Source of the DNA: Bacillota bacterium
Lineage (GTDB): Bacteria; Bacillota; Dethiobacteria; DTU022
Direction of reading: 5' to 3'
DNA: 64,000 nt
Assembly: GCA_011389985.1 (NCBI GenBank)
Contig: JAABTH010000008.1
Location: 62,001 to 126,000, forward strand
Shown: piece after piece, positions 26,170 to 35,259 of the stretch
Position numbering within the stretch: the first letter of the stretch is position 1
How the letters are laid out: every line of letters begins with the position of its first letter
Notes under the pieces: generated by a model
Told to the model about the DNA's origin: nothing
The model's database searches: none
Seen by the model: only the letters and a program-made list of their open reading frames with translations
Position numbers and translations under genes: made by a program

Positions 26170-27603
26170 TTATTCGTTTCGAAAGTAATTTGTGCAAAAG
26201 AGGACAGTCTCGATTAAACGATCTTCCTGATTTTCAAATATTGTCCGGGGATCAAAGAGCAAACAGTTCTGCTGCAGGCGTAAGATTATTGGTGGATTAC
26301 CATTTCGCAATTTTTCTGTAAAAGTTTCCGGAGGACCGAATGATGCATCAAGCGCCACCGAAACAATCGAAGTCGGCAGTTCTGCATTTGGCAGGGCGCC
26401 CCCGCCTACTCTTGATATACCGGGAATTACTTTTACATTATCGGCACCAAATATTGCAGAAAATCTTGAAGCAAGGTTTTCTGCTCTATTCTTAAGGTAG
26501 CCGGCGTCAGCAGTAAGCATCCGCCAGACCGGTATCTCACTTATCGCTTTATCTTCATCGTAATAAAGTCGCAGGGTGGCTTCCAGGGCTGCAACTGTAA
26601 ACTTATCGATACGCAGCGTGCGTGCGAGCTGATTAGTGCGGATATACCGGATTAAATCTTTACGGCCAACAATAATACCAGCCTGAGGCCCACCAAGCAT
26701 TTTATCTCCGCTGAAAGTAATAAGATCAGCCCCTGCTGAGATGCTGTCCTGTACTTTAGGTTCGAATGGAAGTTTATATTTTTCGAGGTCGAGCAAAACT
26801 CCGCTGCCCAAATCTTCAATCATCACCAGATTATGCTTATGAGCAAGATCTGCCAGTTCTTCAGTTTCTACTTCGGCTGTAAAACCAACCATTTGATAAT
26901 TGCTGGTATGAACTTTGAGAAAGGCAGCACTATTTTCAGTAACAGCCGATTCATAGTCGCGCAAATAAGTTTTATTGGTTGTTCCAACCTCAATCAGGCG
27001 GGCTCCGCTGGCAGCCATAATTTCGGGAATTCGAAAAGATCCACCGATTTCAACCAGCTGCCCGCGGGAAACAACTACATCACGCCCTGCAGCAAGTTCA
27101 TTCAGGGCAAGAAAAACTGCAGCGGCATTATTATTAAGGACTATTGCCGCTTCAGAGCCTGTTAATTCACAAATTATATCTTCAAGATGATCCTGTCTTG
27201 AACCTCTCCTGCCATTTTGAAGGTTAAATTCAAGATTGTTATAGTTTCCGGCAACTGCTTTTAAAGCTTCAATAGCGGCTGAAGGAAGGGGCGCACGCCC
27301 CAAGTTGGTGTGTATTACAACACCTGTGGCATTAATAAGCGGTTTAATGTTCATAGCAGCTTTTTTATCAGCAAGCATTGCCGCTTCACGGGCAAGGCTT
27401 TCGGGTTTAAGACTAAGTTTGTCAAGAGCGGATTGATCGGCTCGGTGTTCGCTAATATATTGTCTATATGAATCGATTATTTCCTGGACAGCTTGAACAA
27501 CCAGGCTACGGGGCAGGGGTTTCGACACTTCCTCAATCGCAGGTTCACGCAACAGGCGATCGACAGCAGGCAGTTCACGTAAAAGAGAAGTATAGTCTGC
27601 CAC
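26170..27603 (-). CDS. selA: L-seryl-tRNA(Sec) selenium transferase
   Basis: A 477-residue PLP enzyme that converts Ser-tRNA(Sec) to Sec-tRNA(Sec). It has the N-terminal LRELPAVDRLLREPAI motif, INATGVVIHTNLGRAPL, NNNAAAVFLALNELA and the PLP-lysine region LITFSGDKMLGGPQAGIIVG. GTG start after GAGGG. It is the first gene of selA-selB-selD. No tRNA-Sec gene was found in the window. Confidence 0.96.
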   Translation of the reverse strand: MADYTSLLRELPAVDRLLREPAIEEVSKPLPRSLVVQAVQEIIDSYRQYISEHRADQSALDKLSLKPESLAREAAMLADKKAAMNIKPLINATGVVIHTNLGRAPLPSAAIEALKAVAGNYNNLEFNLQNGRRGSRQDHLEDIICELTGSEAAIVLNNNAAAVFLALNELAAGRDVVVSRGQLVEIGGSFRIPEIMAASGARLIEVGTTNKTYLRDYESAVTENSAAFLKVHTSNYQMVGFTAEVETEELADLAHKHNLVMIEDLGSGVLLDLEKYKLPFEPKVQDSISAGADLITFSGDKMLGGPQAGIIVGRKDLIRYIRTNQLARTLRIDKFTVAALEATLRLYYDEDKAISEIPVWRMLTADAGYLKNRAENLASRFSAIFGADNVKVIPGISRVGGGALPNAELPTSIVSVALDASFGPPETFTEKLRNGNPPIILRLQQNCLLFDPRTIFENQEDRLIETVLFCTNYFRNE

Positions 27604-27736
27604 TTAAAACCCTCATTTCTGTTGGTTTAAAAACAGTTCAACCAAACTTATTATAACAACTTAGCAAACTTTGTTGCAAATACCAACGGTAACTTTAGTC
27701 TACAGCAGTAACTTTTCACTATGGCATTAAGCTTAA

Positions 27737-28300
27737 TTATTTTTTATCTTTCTGAGTATAGCCGATATTTAAATCAAGCGGTGTAACTGCCAGGTAACTA
27801 CCCGCGCAAAATCCAAGTAATTTACCCTTGGAAAAATCAATTTTACCCTTATGATCAAGAATTTCTTCAACAACATAAGAAGAGATAACCTCTCCAAGAA
27901 AAACTGTATGGCTCTCCAGTTCAAAGGTTTGTTTCACTTTGCACTCCATACTTATCGGACACTCTTCAATCATCGGTGCCTTGTCAAGTAATCCTTTTAG
28001 AGGACTAAGGCCAAAACGGGTGAACTTATTAATATCTTTTCCGCTTAATGTGCCACAGAAATCAACAATTTCAACCTGGTCAACCGATGGTATATTAACG
28101 GTAAATTCACCGCTTTCTTTAATTATATTGAACGAGTGACGATTCGGGCGGACAGCGGCCGATATCATCGGAGGGTTTGAATTAACCACACCGACCCAGG
28201 CCAGGGTAATGATATTTTCTTCATTTCCGTTGCCACATCCGATCAGAGCTGCCGGTATGGGGCCAAGCAATAGTTGGGTTGGTTGTTTCTTCTTAAGCAT
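27737..28300 (-). CDS. Flavin reductase / flavoredoxin family protein
   Basis: A 187-residue FMN-binding split-barrel protein. It opens with PTQLLLGPIPAALIGCGNGNE, followed by NIITLAWVGVVNSNPPMISAAVRPNRHSF-type core residues and a conserved FTVNIPS segment. Such proteins bind FMN and transfer electrons in anaerobes (flavoredoxin) or reduce free flavin. GGAGG lies before the ATG. It lies alone between selA and an MBL gene, so its partner is unknown. Confidence 0.85.
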   Translation of the reverse strand: MLKKKQPTQLLLGPIPAALIGCGNGNEENIITLAWVGVVNSNPPMISAAVRPNRHSFNIIKESGEFTVNIPSVDQVEIVDFCGTLSGKDINKFTRFGLSPLKGLLDKAPMIEECPISMECKVKQTFELESHTVFLGEVISSYVVEEILDHKGKIDFSKGKLLGFCAGSYLAVTPLDLNIGYTQKDKK

Positions 28301-28397
28301 CAGTGTAATCCTCCTTTAATGTTAATCTGCATAAGCGGTTAGAACTGTTAAACATAACCTGAAAAGATCATGACAAGCTTAACCAAAGGTATTGCAA

Positions 28398-29132
28398 TCA
28401 GATAATAATTTCATGCCCCTCTCTAGCCAGCTCAGCAGCGGAATAATTCTTTGCTGCTTCAACAAGCGTTAGGGCTGGATCGCGCTCCGGGTAAAGGTGT
28501 GTAAGGATAAGCCTTTTAACCCCCGCTGCAGCAGCAACTTGCGCAGCTTTGGCTGCACTTAAGTGATTGGGCAGACCGGCATCGATGTCGGCTTCAAGAT
28601 AGTTTGCCTCGCACAGAAACAGATCAGCTCCTTCAGCAACAACCTTAAGCCCCTTATGGTACTCTGTATCGCCGGAATAAACCAGTACGCCTGAGGGCGA
28701 CTCTATCCGCATAGAAAAGGCAGGCACTGCATGAATGCCGGCTTTGAACAATATGGTAAATGGCCCTATTTTTAGCTCCCTGTATTCAGAAATACTCGTT
28801 AAATTATAAGCATTTTTATAGGGCAGCCGTCCGAATTCCACTACCGGCTCAGGAGGCGCATATAAAGGAAGAGGTTTATCGCGCAACCCGCGGTTATAGG
28901 CCAATTCAAGGCCGTAGCGCATAATCATTAGATCCGAAATGTGATCTGCATGTAGGTGCGAAAGTATTACGGCATGAAGTTCCTGGAATGATAAATGTTT
29001 TTGTAGGCGGCTTAAAATACCGTTTCCGCAGTCAAGGAGGATATTACATCCTTCTTCACTGACCAGGTAGCCTGAACAGGCTCCACCCGCCGGTGGATAA
29101 GGTCCGTAACAACCCAGAATAGTCAATTTCAT
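28398..29132 (-). CDS. Metallo-beta-lactamase-fold hydrolase (RNase Z-like)
   Basis: A 244-residue MBL protein. Metal ligands lie in ILSHLHADHISDLM (residues about 56-69), a YSGDTEYHKGL motif, the LPNHLSAAKAAQVA motif and ILTHLYPE near the C-terminus. These match the ElaC/RNase Z-like group, but it is shorter than tRNA 3'-endonucleases and lacks an obvious exosite, so a small-molecule phosphodiesterase or other role is possible. GGAGG start. It lies 16 nt downstream of the ATPase gene. Confidence 0.82.
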   Translation of the reverse strand: MKLTILGCYGPYPPAGGACSGYLVSEEGCNILLDCGNGILSRLQKHLSFQELHAVILSHLHADHISDLMIMRYGLELAYNRGLRDKPLPLYAPPEPVVEFGRLPYKNAYNLTSISEYRELKIGPFTILFKAGIHAVPAFSMRIESPSGVLVYSGDTEYHKGLKVVAEGADLFLCEANYLEADIDAGLPNHLSAAKAAQVAAAAGVKRLILTHLYPERDPALTLVEAAKNYSAAELAREGHEIII

Positions 29133-29148
29133 TTAAACACACCTCCGC

Positions 29149-31479
29149 TTATTTCTCACTGAGACCAACGGAATATTCACTTACTTCTCCCTTTTCAATT
29201 CTATCCTTTAAAGCTTCTCTCACTTCACCTTTTGAACTGAAATAAAGGATTTGCCAACCACTTTGACAAATATCCATCAGCATATTCAACAATAATTTCA
29301 AACGGATTGGATCAGCCTTGATAAAGGGGTCATCAAGAATGAAGAAACCCCGGCTTCCTTTAAGCAGCTTCTCACCAAGAGCCAGGCGAATTGAAAAATA
29401 AAGCTGATCATAGGCGCCACCAGATAATTTATATGCATCGAGATTTCTACCATCCGCGGTTACCACTTTAAGTGGATACTCGCCTCCCTCAAAGCAAACT
29501 TCTTTATAGATGCCACCAGTAATTTCATTGAAATAGAAGCTTACAGGACTATCTGCGCCGAACAGTGTTGTTACTTTTTTTTCCTCTTCTTCCTTTAACT
29601 CTTCAAACACGGACAAAGCCAGTTTTGAAGCTGTTAGATTTAAATCCTGCAGTTCTAGCCAACTGCTGAGCTTTTCTGATATTACTTCAAGATCAACTGT
29701 AGTCTGGCAAGGCAGGTAATCTTGCAGGTCAAACTGCATCAGTTCATTGAACTCTTTTTCAACGTCACGCAGTTCTTCAATCCACTCCTTTTGTTTCTCT
29801 TTTAAACTTCCATTTTTTAGTTCATTATCTGTTAATTCTGCTTCAAGGCGGTCAACATCTGTCTGGTTATAATGTAATCCGGGAGCAGCCTCTCTGTATG
29901 AGCTAAGTTCCTCTACTTTGGCCTCCCAATAGGAATAATCAGGTTCAACTCCAGCCTGGTTGTCTGTTCTTTCAAAATGACTTTGAAGCAGACTTTGCTG
30001 GCTTCTTATTTCACTCTTTAATCTAATGCCTCGCTCAAGATATGTTCTGAATTCATCCAGGGAATCCAGCATCAATTTTTGCCGGAAGCTGTTGATTTTA
30101 TCTTTTTCATCACCAATACGCAGAGCGGTTTTTTCCAGTGAATCCCTGATTCGATCGTTTTCTTTCTGAAACCAGCCAAGTTCTTTTTCAGCCTCATTCA
30201 GCTCTTCTGAGGTTTCTGCCTTTAGCCTTTCAAGATTAGTATAAGCCAAATCTATATCATCTAACCTATCAGCGGGAAAACCTAGCTTAGCTGCCTCAAT
30301 AAATATTTCTTTTTCCAGAGCTTTGAGGCGCACCTGTTTACCAATATGACCGAAAAGCAGCCCGGTGCCTGCAGCGGTGAGTAAAGCCGATATAGTCAGA
30401 ATAACAAATAACCACCACGCAGGCGAAATTATTGCACCGGTAAGGGCAATAAAGAATAAAGCAATAACTAAAACCATACCCCGCTTAAAGATAGCATTTT
30501 CGGCCAGATTTTCCGAATAGCTACTCTCCCTGTGCAGGTTTTCATTTTCATCAAGCAGTGGTTTGAGTTTTTCTCCTGCTGTGTTTAATTCGCGCTCATA
30601 TTTCTTTTTTTTCAAGACCAGATCTTTCTCTAAGATGCGGACAGAAACAAGTTCTTTTTTGACCGCATCAAGGTCTGCTTCTAATCTTAGTTTTTCCGTA
30701 TTAAGATGTCCGGTAGCTGATTCAGCTTTCTGCCAGCTATCAAAATCTTCTTGTTTAAATGTACTCAGTCTGGCTTCCTCTTTTTGGGCCTCTTTTAAAC
30801 GCTCAAGCGCCATTTGACCTTTTTCATAGAGTTCGCGCCTTGATGCAGCATGATAACTATTTAATTTATCATTTACTGCAGTCCTTTCTTCATTTAACCG
30901 GGCCAACTCTTCTTCAATATGGCTGAATCCTTCTGACTGTAATCTTTCAGATAGAGGGCCAATTTTCTCAAGCAGCGCCTGAACTCCTGAAAAACGTTCT
31001 TTATATTTATAGGGATCTGTATTTTGAAGGCTTCCCTTTGGAGTAATTTTACCGAGTTCGCGAAGCCTGGTCATAATCATTTCGATCTCATGCGTACGTA
31101 TTCCGGTTAATCTTGCAGTCATGGTGCGGTAAAAATCATTTTCCCTGTTTATTGAAAGATCACTGTCACGGATGATAAATATACGTCCGAATTCATTGGC
31201 GCTAAAACCGTAAATTTCCGGTATTGTCCCGGCTTCAGGTAATTTAATTTCACCTGAATCTTCAATAATGATGAAACCTTCAGGATTTTCTTCAACCCTT
31301 TTTATCGCTTCAAAACTGGCTAATGCTCCTTTGCCAAATAAAAGTCTGAGCAGAGCGTCAATAGTGAGAGTTTTTCCATCTTCATTGGGCCCATAAATAA
31401 GGTTAAATTTGGCAAGTTTATTACGGCCGCTGTCTGGAAGCGGGCCGTAATGACGGATGGCAAACTCTTTCAGGAACAT
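29149..31479 (-). CDS. SbcC/YhaN-like SMC-type ATPase
   Basis: A 776-residue protein with Walker A YGPNEDGKTLTIDALLRLLF at residues 29-48 and long coiled-coil arms (about 170-330 and 400-610). A hydrophobic pair lies near 330-375 (GMVLVIALFFIALTGAI, WWLFVILTISALLTAAG). The C-terminal signature and Walker B are KLSGGAYDQLYFSIRLALGE and FFILDDPF. The membrane pair inside the coiled coil resembles B. subtilis YhaN. It overlaps its nuclease partner by 10 nt. Probable role in DNA end processing. Confidence 0.82.
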   Translation of the reverse strand: MFLKEFAIRHYGPLPDSGRNKLAKFNLIYGPNEDGKTLTIDALLRLLFGKGALASFEAIKRVEENPEGFIIIEDSGEIKLPEAGTIPEIYGFSANEFGRIFIIRDSDLSINRENDFYRTMTARLTGIRTHEIEMIMTRLRELGKITPKGSLQNTDPYKYKERFSGVQALLEKIGPLSERLQSEGFSHIEEELARLNEERTAVNDKLNSYHAASRRELYEKGQMALERLKEAQKEEARLSTFKQEDFDSWQKAESATGHLNTEKLRLEADLDAVKKELVSVRILEKDLVLKKKKYERELNTAGEKLKPLLDENENLHRESSYSENLAENAIFKRGMVLVIALFFIALTGAIISPAWWLFVILTISALLTAAGTGLLFGHIGKQVRLKALEKEIFIEAAKLGFPADRLDDIDLAYTNLERLKAETSEELNEAEKELGWFQKENDRIRDSLEKTALRIGDEKDKINSFRQKLMLDSLDEFRTYLERGIRLKSEIRSQQSLLQSHFERTDNQAGVEPDYSYWEAKVEELSSYREAAPGLHYNQTDVDRLEAELTDNELKNGSLKEKQKEWIEELRDVEKEFNELMQFDLQDYLPCQTTVDLEVISEKLSSWLELQDLNLTASKLALSVFEELKEEEEKKVTTLFGADSPVSFYFNEITGGIYKEVCFEGGEYPLKVVTADGRNLDAYKLSGGAYDQLYFSIRLALGEKLLKGSRGFFILDDPFIKADPIRLKLLLNMLMDICQSGWQILYFSSKGEVREALKDRIEKGEVSEYSVGLSEK

Positions 31480-32540
31480 GCTTTCACCACCCTAAAAGCT
31501 TCTAGAGCAAGCTCAAGAGCTTTCTTTTTATATTCGTGAGTGCTCTCAGATTCTTCAAGCTTACCTAAAAACTTTTTAAAAAGATCGTCTTCCAGAACAA
31601 GCTTTACGTCGGCAAATTCTTCATTAAGCTCAGTAATTAAACTTTCTTTGGCCAATTCACGAAGACCGCGGGCAATATCACTTTCAGTAAGGTTTAGAGC
31701 ATTTCCGTTAAATAGCCCCCTGACTGTAAGGATTATCCCTGCAGCATGGTGCATGTTTTTTAGTTTATCTTCTGTCAGTTTCAGGGGATCGTCTGTGCCA
31801 AAGGGCTCGAGATCAATTACCAATTCTTCGTAATGAAAGCTGTCAAGGAGCACCTCAAAGGGTCCGGCTTCAGTGTTAAGCAGGTTAACAGCTCTGCGCC
31901 CAATTTCACGCCTGGTAATTGCTGCCGGCGAGCCGGAATAGATAAACCGACCGCCTCCCGGCAGGGGCCAATCTGCATAGCGTGAATGAAAATGTCCGGC
32001 TAAAACATATTTTACCGGCAGACATTCAAAATATGACAGCCTGACAGGCATATAACGCTGGTCACCCTCATCACCCATTTCCCGACGCGAAAAAAAAGCA
32101 TCAAGAAGCTCACCATGGTACAGCAAAATATTATATTCGTCCGGGTTCATTCGCGAACCCAACTCGCGCAAACGCCCGACTAAACGTTCTCCTTCGATCT
32201 TTTCATAAGGAAGCCCCCAGATTGCAGTACCTTCTACCCACAACGGTTCTGAACTGTCAGTAATTACTGTAACTTTATCGCCAAAATAGAGTCCGTCACG
32301 GTAAGCTTGATAATCATGGTTGCCGGGTAAAATAGCAGTTTTAAAAACTGCGCTGCCGAACATTTCACGAAGCTTTGGCCTGAGTTTTTCGGCATCCACA
32401 TTCTGGTCAAAAAGATCACCGCTTATTAACAGCAGATCGGCTTTATTATCAGAGGCAAGTTCTAGAACCTGACCTAGCGCATCCCAGCGTTCCGCTGCTT
32501 TTTCTGAAAGGTGCAGATCTGCTGTATGAACAATAATCAT
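31470..32540 (-). CDS. SbcD/YhaO-like metallophosphoesterase exonuclease
   Basis: A 356-residue calcineurin-like phosphoesterase. Metal-binding motifs are VHTADLHL (residues 4-11), LISGDLFDQNVD, LPGNHDYQAY and LAGHFHSRYADW. This is the Mre11/SbcD order. It is translationally coupled to the SMC-type ATPase downstream and overlaps the stop of the GH36 gene upstream, so the three share a transcript. A nuclease complex with the ATPase is inferred. Confidence 0.87.
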   Translation of the reverse strand: MIIVHTADLHLSEKAAERWDALGQVLELASDNKADLLLISGDLFDQNVDAEKLRPKLREMFGSAVFKTAILPGNHDYQAYRDGLYFGDKVTVITDSSEPLWVEGTAIWGLPYEKIEGERLVGRLRELGSRMNPDEYNILLYHGELLDAFFSRREMGDEGDQRYMPVRLSYFECLPVKYVLAGHFHSRYADWPLPGGGRFIYSGSPAAITRREIGRRAVNLLNTEAGPFEVLLDSFHYEELVIDLEPFGTDDPLKLTEDKLKNMHHAAGIILTVRGLFNGNALNLTESDIARGLRELAKESLITELNEEFADVKLVLEDDLFKKFLGKLEESESTHEYKKKALELALEAFRVVKACS

Positions 32541-34669
32541 TTTTTAACCTCCTGCCTGGCAGCCGCAGAAATAGCAACATAGTTAACGCCTTCATAATTT
32601 AGCACATCGTGATAATCATCATTTACCTTATATTTCGAATACCCTTCCGGTACAGCCAGGTAAACAACTGTATCGGGAGAAGCATGTTCATGCAGTTTGA
32701 TTATGAGACCTTCAAATACAGAGATAATTTTGCTAACCTGGGCACCCGGAAACACATGACCGGATGCTCCCAGCAGATAAGCTTCCCTGCCGGCATATGG
32801 ATTAGAGTGGTGTAAACAAATGCTCTGATGTGGTTCAAGCTCAATATTTGTACCTGCCCTGACCAAAAATAAGTCCCTGTTAAACCAAAGACCGTCCGGC
32901 AGCTTTACTGTACGTTTTTTCCCTGAAAGATTAGCATAAACAATATAGTTCTTTTCTTCTATCCGAAACTCGAAATGATAGAGTTGATTATAGCTGTCTT
33001 GACCTGTAACCTCAGGTTCCAGCAGGGGATAAGATGTGCGCAGTTGTCGCTGCTGAAGGGAAGTCAACTGACTTAACTGATCGGAAAAAAAGAGCAGGCC
33101 GCCCAACAGGTTATTCAATAATAAAAGTGTCTGCCGCTGATGATCATTAAGGCGGTTTTCATTAAGGCCCCTGACACCATCTCTGAGCATAAAAACATCA
33201 GGATCATTACGAAACATTTTACAATCAAGATGTCGGCGGCCAATTGTACTTGTCAGAGAGTTTTCAGCAGAGACTCTTTCCGGATAATTGATATATTTAA
33301 GATAGTCGTCCCAGTACGAACCAACATCGCTGCCAATTCGGCAATAATCGAAGCGACCGAAAGCAGGCCCCAGCGGTACGCCACAACCGAGGGTAGCAGA
33401 GTCTGCGGTTTCACGATCTATAAAATCAATAACTTCAGTCATTATTTCTCCTCTTGATTTACCATACCCGGGAACAAGTGCGGCGGCATAAAGAAAATCA
33501 AGTTTAAGCATGCTGTAACCCCATTCATTCTGTACTCTTTCGAAAACTGAACTTAGATAATCCTGAACCCCTGGAGCATAATAATCAAGGGCATAGAAAA
33601 AACCGCTCCAACTAGGGTTATAACCGGCTTTCACCGGTGTCCCCCTGGAATCACGAAGCAGCCAGTCGGGATGATTCTTACAAATATCTGATGACGGGAC
33701 ACAAACCATAGGGGCAAGCCATAGTCCGGGTCTGAAGCCGGATGCTTTAATCTCCCGACATATTTGTTTCATTCCTGAAGAAAATTTTATGTTGGCTTCA
33801 AGCCAGTCACCTGTGACCTTCTGCCAGCCGTCATCTACCTGAAAACAGCTTATCGGCAAATTGCTTTCAGCCAATTCATTCAGGTTTGTACGGATTATAT
33901 CCTCTGTTATATTGTTATGGTAATTGTACCAACTGCACCAGCCACTATTTTTTTTAGCTATAGAACGGGTTGAATCAAACGAATTGGCATACTCATTCAT
34001 CAGGGTATTAAGATCGCCAAAACCAAAATAGAGGTTGTAAAGGCTATGTCCTGTTAATGCAGAAGCACCAAGACATTCTTTTCGTATGATCAGCTTATCG
34101 GAGTTGTATTCGTATTCAAAAACTGTATATCCGCTTTTTTCATCAAGTGACCCAATAAAAAAAACCTGATCATCGAGAAAACGAAAATAAGTATATGACC
34201 AGGAATGAAAATTTCCGTATCCACCTTTAAAATTGTAAATTGCACTATCGCCATAATCAGCCACCAACGGTTTTGCTAAAGGAAACAGTGGAATATGGCG
34301 GTCGTTTGAACCCATCTCTTCGCTGCGGCTCCATGATTGAAAGCCATTAACCATCATCTTGCAGTCATTTGGAAAAGCGGTTTGAATCTCAAGGCTCGAA
34401 TCAATCAATTCTAGTGGGTTTTGATGCTGCATAAGTTCCAGGTTCAGTTTCAGAGCACTTCCATAATTATAGCTATTTAAGCTTTCCATGTTCACCAGCA
34501 CATTTGGTGATAAACCACCCGGCAATTGAAACCTCTTCTTGCGCCTTTCGAATTTATAGGTAAGTAAAAATTTTTTAAAAACGGGTTCGTTCTTAACCTT
34601 TATACCGCTGGTATCAGGGTTAAGAAGTGAGAAAAAATTATTTTTTATTCTTTTTAAAAAGCTGATCAC
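32537..34669 (-). CDS. GH36-type alpha-galactosidase-like glycoside hydrolase
   Basis: A 710-residue protein: N-terminal beta-sandwich (1-260), TIM barrel (about 260-590) and C-terminal beta domain. Barrel motifs are SGWCSWYNYH, FQVDDGWQKVTGDW and RPGLWLAPMV. The predicted nucleophile is the Asp of MLKLDFLYAAA and the acid/base Asp lies in CRIGSDVGSYWDD. There is no signal peptide, so it is cytoplasmic. It could act on raffinose-type or other alpha-galactosides; substrate unproven. Its GTG overlaps the upstream membrane gene by 32 nt. No sugar transporter is adjacent. Confidence 0.83.
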   Translation of the reverse strand: MISFLKRIKNNFFSLLNPDTSGIKVKNEPVFKKFLLTYKFERRKKRFQLPGGLSPNVLVNMESLNSYNYGSALKLNLELMQHQNPLELIDSSLEIQTAFPNDCKMMVNGFQSWSRSEEMGSNDRHIPLFPLAKPLVADYGDSAIYNFKGGYGNFHSWSYTYFRFLDDQVFFIGSLDEKSGYTVFEYEYNSDKLIIRKECLGASALTGHSLYNLYFGFGDLNTLMNEYANSFDSTRSIAKKNSGWCSWYNYHNNITEDIIRTNLNELAESNLPISCFQVDDGWQKVTGDWLEANIKFSSGMKQICREIKASGFRPGLWLAPMVCVPSSDICKNHPDWLLRDSRGTPVKAGYNPSWSGFFYALDYYAPGVQDYLSSVFERVQNEWGYSMLKLDFLYAAALVPGYGKSRGEIMTEVIDFIDRETADSATLGCGVPLGPAFGRFDYCRIGSDVGSYWDDYLKYINYPERVSAENSLTSTIGRRHLDCKMFRNDPDVFMLRDGVRGLNENRLNDHQRQTLLLLNNLLGGLLFFSDQLSQLTSLQQRQLRTSYPLLEPEVTGQDSYNQLYHFEFRIEEKNYIVYANLSGKKRTVKLPDGLWFNRDLFLVRAGTNIELEPHQSICLHHSNPYAGREAYLLGASGHVFPGAQVSKIISVFEGLIIKLHEHASPDTVVYLAVPEGYSKYKVNDDYHDVLNYEGVNYVAISAAARQEVKK

Positions 34670-35138
34670 CCCACAATGAAACGGCCACGAGCATTAAGCC
34701 AAAAGCAAATATTGCGTAGGCACTTAGTCTGAAGCGATCTATAGCGGTCTGTATATACATTTCTGTGGTCGGCCCGGTGAAAAGGAAAATATGATCTCTT
34801 GAAAATGCTAACGTTACAGCGAGCAATATTGTAATAGCTATCGATAAAACCCCCGGCCCGATAAATCCTCTGAAGCTGTGATCAATAAAATACAGGAAGA
34901 TAAGCATGAAACCAAGAGATGCGAGGCAAACCCAAAACAGGTTATGAATAATCAGCGGTAGAAGATCGCCCTGAAAAGCAACCATATCCCTCTGAAAACC
35001 GGTTGCCTCAGTGATTATAAGACTTACAGTATCCTGTGCTTTCACCCCAAACAAAGAAGTAGTAAGAAAGGTAAGTAGAATTACTATTGAAAAGAAAAAG
35101 CCGATCACAATTTTAGAAGCGAGTCGCAAGCTGTGCAA
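34638..35138 (-). CDS. Four-helix membrane protein of unknown function
   Basis: A 166-residue protein with four predicted helices: about 8-32, 62-86, 92-114 and 135-155. The loop after helix 1 (about 33-60, ending DMVAFQGDL) is likely outside. I recognise no family. A TTG start follows GGGGG by 9 nt. It leads a coupled series with GH36, YhaO-like and YhaN-like genes, so it may be an accessory membrane component of that unit. Confidence 0.6.
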   Translation of the reverse strand: MHSLRLASKIVIGFFFSIVILLTFLTTSLFGVKAQDTVSLIITEATGFQRDMVAFQGDLLPLIIHNLFWVCLASLGFMLIFLYFIDHSFRGFIGPGVLSIAITILLAVTLAFSRDHIFLFTGPTTEMYIQTAIDRFRLSAYAIFAFGLMLVAVSLWGDQLFKKNKK

Positions 35139-35259
35139 AATTAATCACCCCCAGAAACTTAATGCATAATTTGCAATTAACCTTAATAATTCGACCGCAA
35201 ATATAAATTATCCTGCCTGCTTAAGGCAGTTAACAAGAATATATGTATGAGCTTCCGAA

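Noticed and set aside
27604-27736. Possible tRNA-Sec gene beside selA
   Set aside because: No acceptor stem, TTC loop or UCA anticodon can be found here or in the gaps around selB and selD.
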